Shown here piece by piece: positions 63,209-64,000 of a DNA stretch of 64,000 nt. Source of the DNA: Flavobacterium xanthum (GTDB lineage Bacteria > Bacteroidota > Bacteroidia > Flavobacteriales > Flavobacteriaceae); assembly GCF_900142695.1 (NCBI RefSeq), contig NZ_FRBU01000002.1, forward strand, positions 94,008 to 158,007, read 5' to 3'. The first letter of the stretch is position 1; every line of letters begins with the position of its first letter. Below the pieces are notes generated by a model. That model ran no database searches, was not told where the DNA came from, and worked only from the letters and a program-made list of their open reading frames with translations. The position numbers were made by a program, and so were the translations under genes.

Positions 63209-64000
63209 ATTCAATTAATAAATGCGAAAGTTAGGAATCTCAAAGAAAGATGAAATATTTTTTCAGAACAAAGAAAAGAAAATTAATTCTTTTCCCTGTT
63301 TGCTGAAATGGAAAAATTTATCTTACTTGCTCCTCGCCTAAAATTCGCAAAGTATGAAGCATTTTACCGTTGAACAAAGATACAAATTAGAATTTCTGAT
63401 GCAACAAAACGTCAGCAAAGCGCAAATAGCTGTTGATATAAACGTGCACATTTCATCTATATATAGAGAGATAAAACGTAATTCGGACGAGCGTAACTCT
63501 AATTATAAAGCAGACTTAGCAAGTCGAAAATGTAATAAAAGGCACAAAGAGAAGCCTAAAAATCAATGTTTTAGTAATGAAATTAAACAGTACGTCAGCA
63601 AACTAATCCGCGCTGATTACTCGCCAGAACAAATAGTTGGGAAATCTTTAAAAGAGGGTATTAATTGTGTTTGCCATGAAACAATTTATAAATTTATTTT
63701 AAATGACAAGAAAAACACAGGAGATTTATACAAGCATCTGCGAAGTAAAGGTAAGACCTACCGAAAGCGAGGTGCTTTAAAAGATAAAAGAGGATTAATA
63801 GTTGGCAGAGTTGGCATCGAAAATCGTCCAATTGAGGTAGAAGAAAAGCAAAGATTTGGAGACTTGGAAATTGATTTAGTAATAGGGAAAGACCATAAAG
63901 GAGCTTTACTAACGATAAATGATAGAGCAACTGGGATGTTACAAATGAAAAAAATAGAGAGTAAAGATGCTGAGATTGTTAAAAAAGCTACTATTGAATT
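63203..64000 (+). mobile_element. IS30-family insertion sequence, left part
   Basis: The element begins near 63203, where the receiver gene loses homology, and continues past the right edge. It contains a 5' untranslated part and the transposase start. The right end is outside the window, so terminal inverted repeats and target duplication cannot be confirmed; the left boundary is uncertain by a few bases. Confidence 0.75.
63354..64000 (+). CDS. IS30-family transposase, N-terminal part
   Basis: The frame opens at ATG 63354 and stays open to the window edge (215 codons). It has the IS30 N-terminal helix-turn-helix (VSKAQIAVDINVHISSIYRE) and the next conserved part SPEQIVGKSLKEG. The start of the DDE catalytic core is FGDLEIDLVIGKDHKGALL near residues 165-185, with the first catalytic Asp in EIDLVIG. 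It belongs with the element that truncated the receiver gene. The remaining Asp and Glu lie outside the window, so activity cannot be judged. Confidence 0.92.
   Translation, partial: MKHFTVEQRYKLEFLMQQNVSKAQIAVDINVHISSIYREIKRNSDERNSNYKADLASRKCNKRHKEKPKNQCFSNEIKQYVSKLIRADYSPEQIVGKSLKEGINCVCHETIYKFILNDKKNTGDLYKHLRSKGKTYRKRGALKDKRGLIVGRVGIENRPIEVEEKQRFGDLEIDLVIGKDHKGALLTINDRATGMLQMKKIESKDAEIVKKATIE

Overview
This window reads as chromosome of a Flavobacterium-like member of the Bacteroidota. The evidence is AT-rich DNA, promoter boxes of the Bacteroidota type (TAnnTTTG), a Bacteroidota-style histidine operon with fused hisIE and hisB, an LpxC-FabZ fusion, a fused two-domain 2-oxoacid dehydrogenase E1, DUF3570/DUF4266 proteins, and many short inverted repeats between genes. 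Apart from one IS30-type insertion sequence entering at the right edge, the window is mostly core metabolism and envelope functions.

Layout. 1-2156: a fragment of an unidentified gene and two alpha/beta-hydrolases. 2279-9932: complete minus-strand histidine operon hisG-D-C-B-H-A-F-IE. It is preceded by a his leader peptide (HHHHFH) and an attenuator terminator. Several intergenic repeats lie inside it, one of them within the hisA reading frame. 9998-11250: a small membrane protein and a VIT-type transporter. 11549-17503: metal-type RND efflux genes, with the pump fused to its TolC-like outer-membrane partner, behind a small His-rich protein. 17659-22877: thioredoxin-like protein, ApbE flavin transferase, DUF4266, DUF3570, then a response regulator and sensor kinase, all minus strand and tightly spaced. 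This looks like an extracytoplasmic flavinylation/redox operon with its own two-component system.

23021-33332: LTA-synthase-like sulfatase, S1/P1 nuclease, YoaK and YeiH membrane proteins, a LysR regulator, a VWA-type membrane protein, FabG, and an NhaC-type transporter. The transporter is preceded by a compact RNA element resembling a shortened SAM-I (S-box) riboswitch, so it may be a methionine transporter (MetT-like). 33607-41956: a GIY-YIG-like small protein, sucD, an NTF2-like protein, a second LpxD-like acyltransferase, efp, lpxA, lpxC-fabZ, lpxD and an HD phosphohydrolase. 42077-49333: a DUF1080 protein, then a GbsR/MarR regulator with a palindromic operator driving an RND tripartite efflux operon.

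49960-58213: LOG-family protein, an outer-membrane protein with a catalytically dead M1-peptidase-like domain, the 2-oxoacid dehydrogenase E1 fusion, an ABM-domain protein, an M23-type peptidase and a lipoprotein. 59043-63208: an AraC-type regulator with an HMA-like N-terminus, a large hybrid histidine kinase with seven 21-residue coiled-coil repeats, and a receiver protein that ends just before its conserved lysine, where the IS30 element begins.

The most notable items are the minimal S-box-like RNA, the flavinylation cluster with built-in two-component system, the repeat inserted in frame in hisA, the heptad-preserving repeat array in the hybrid kinase, and the IS30 truncation of its partner receiver.
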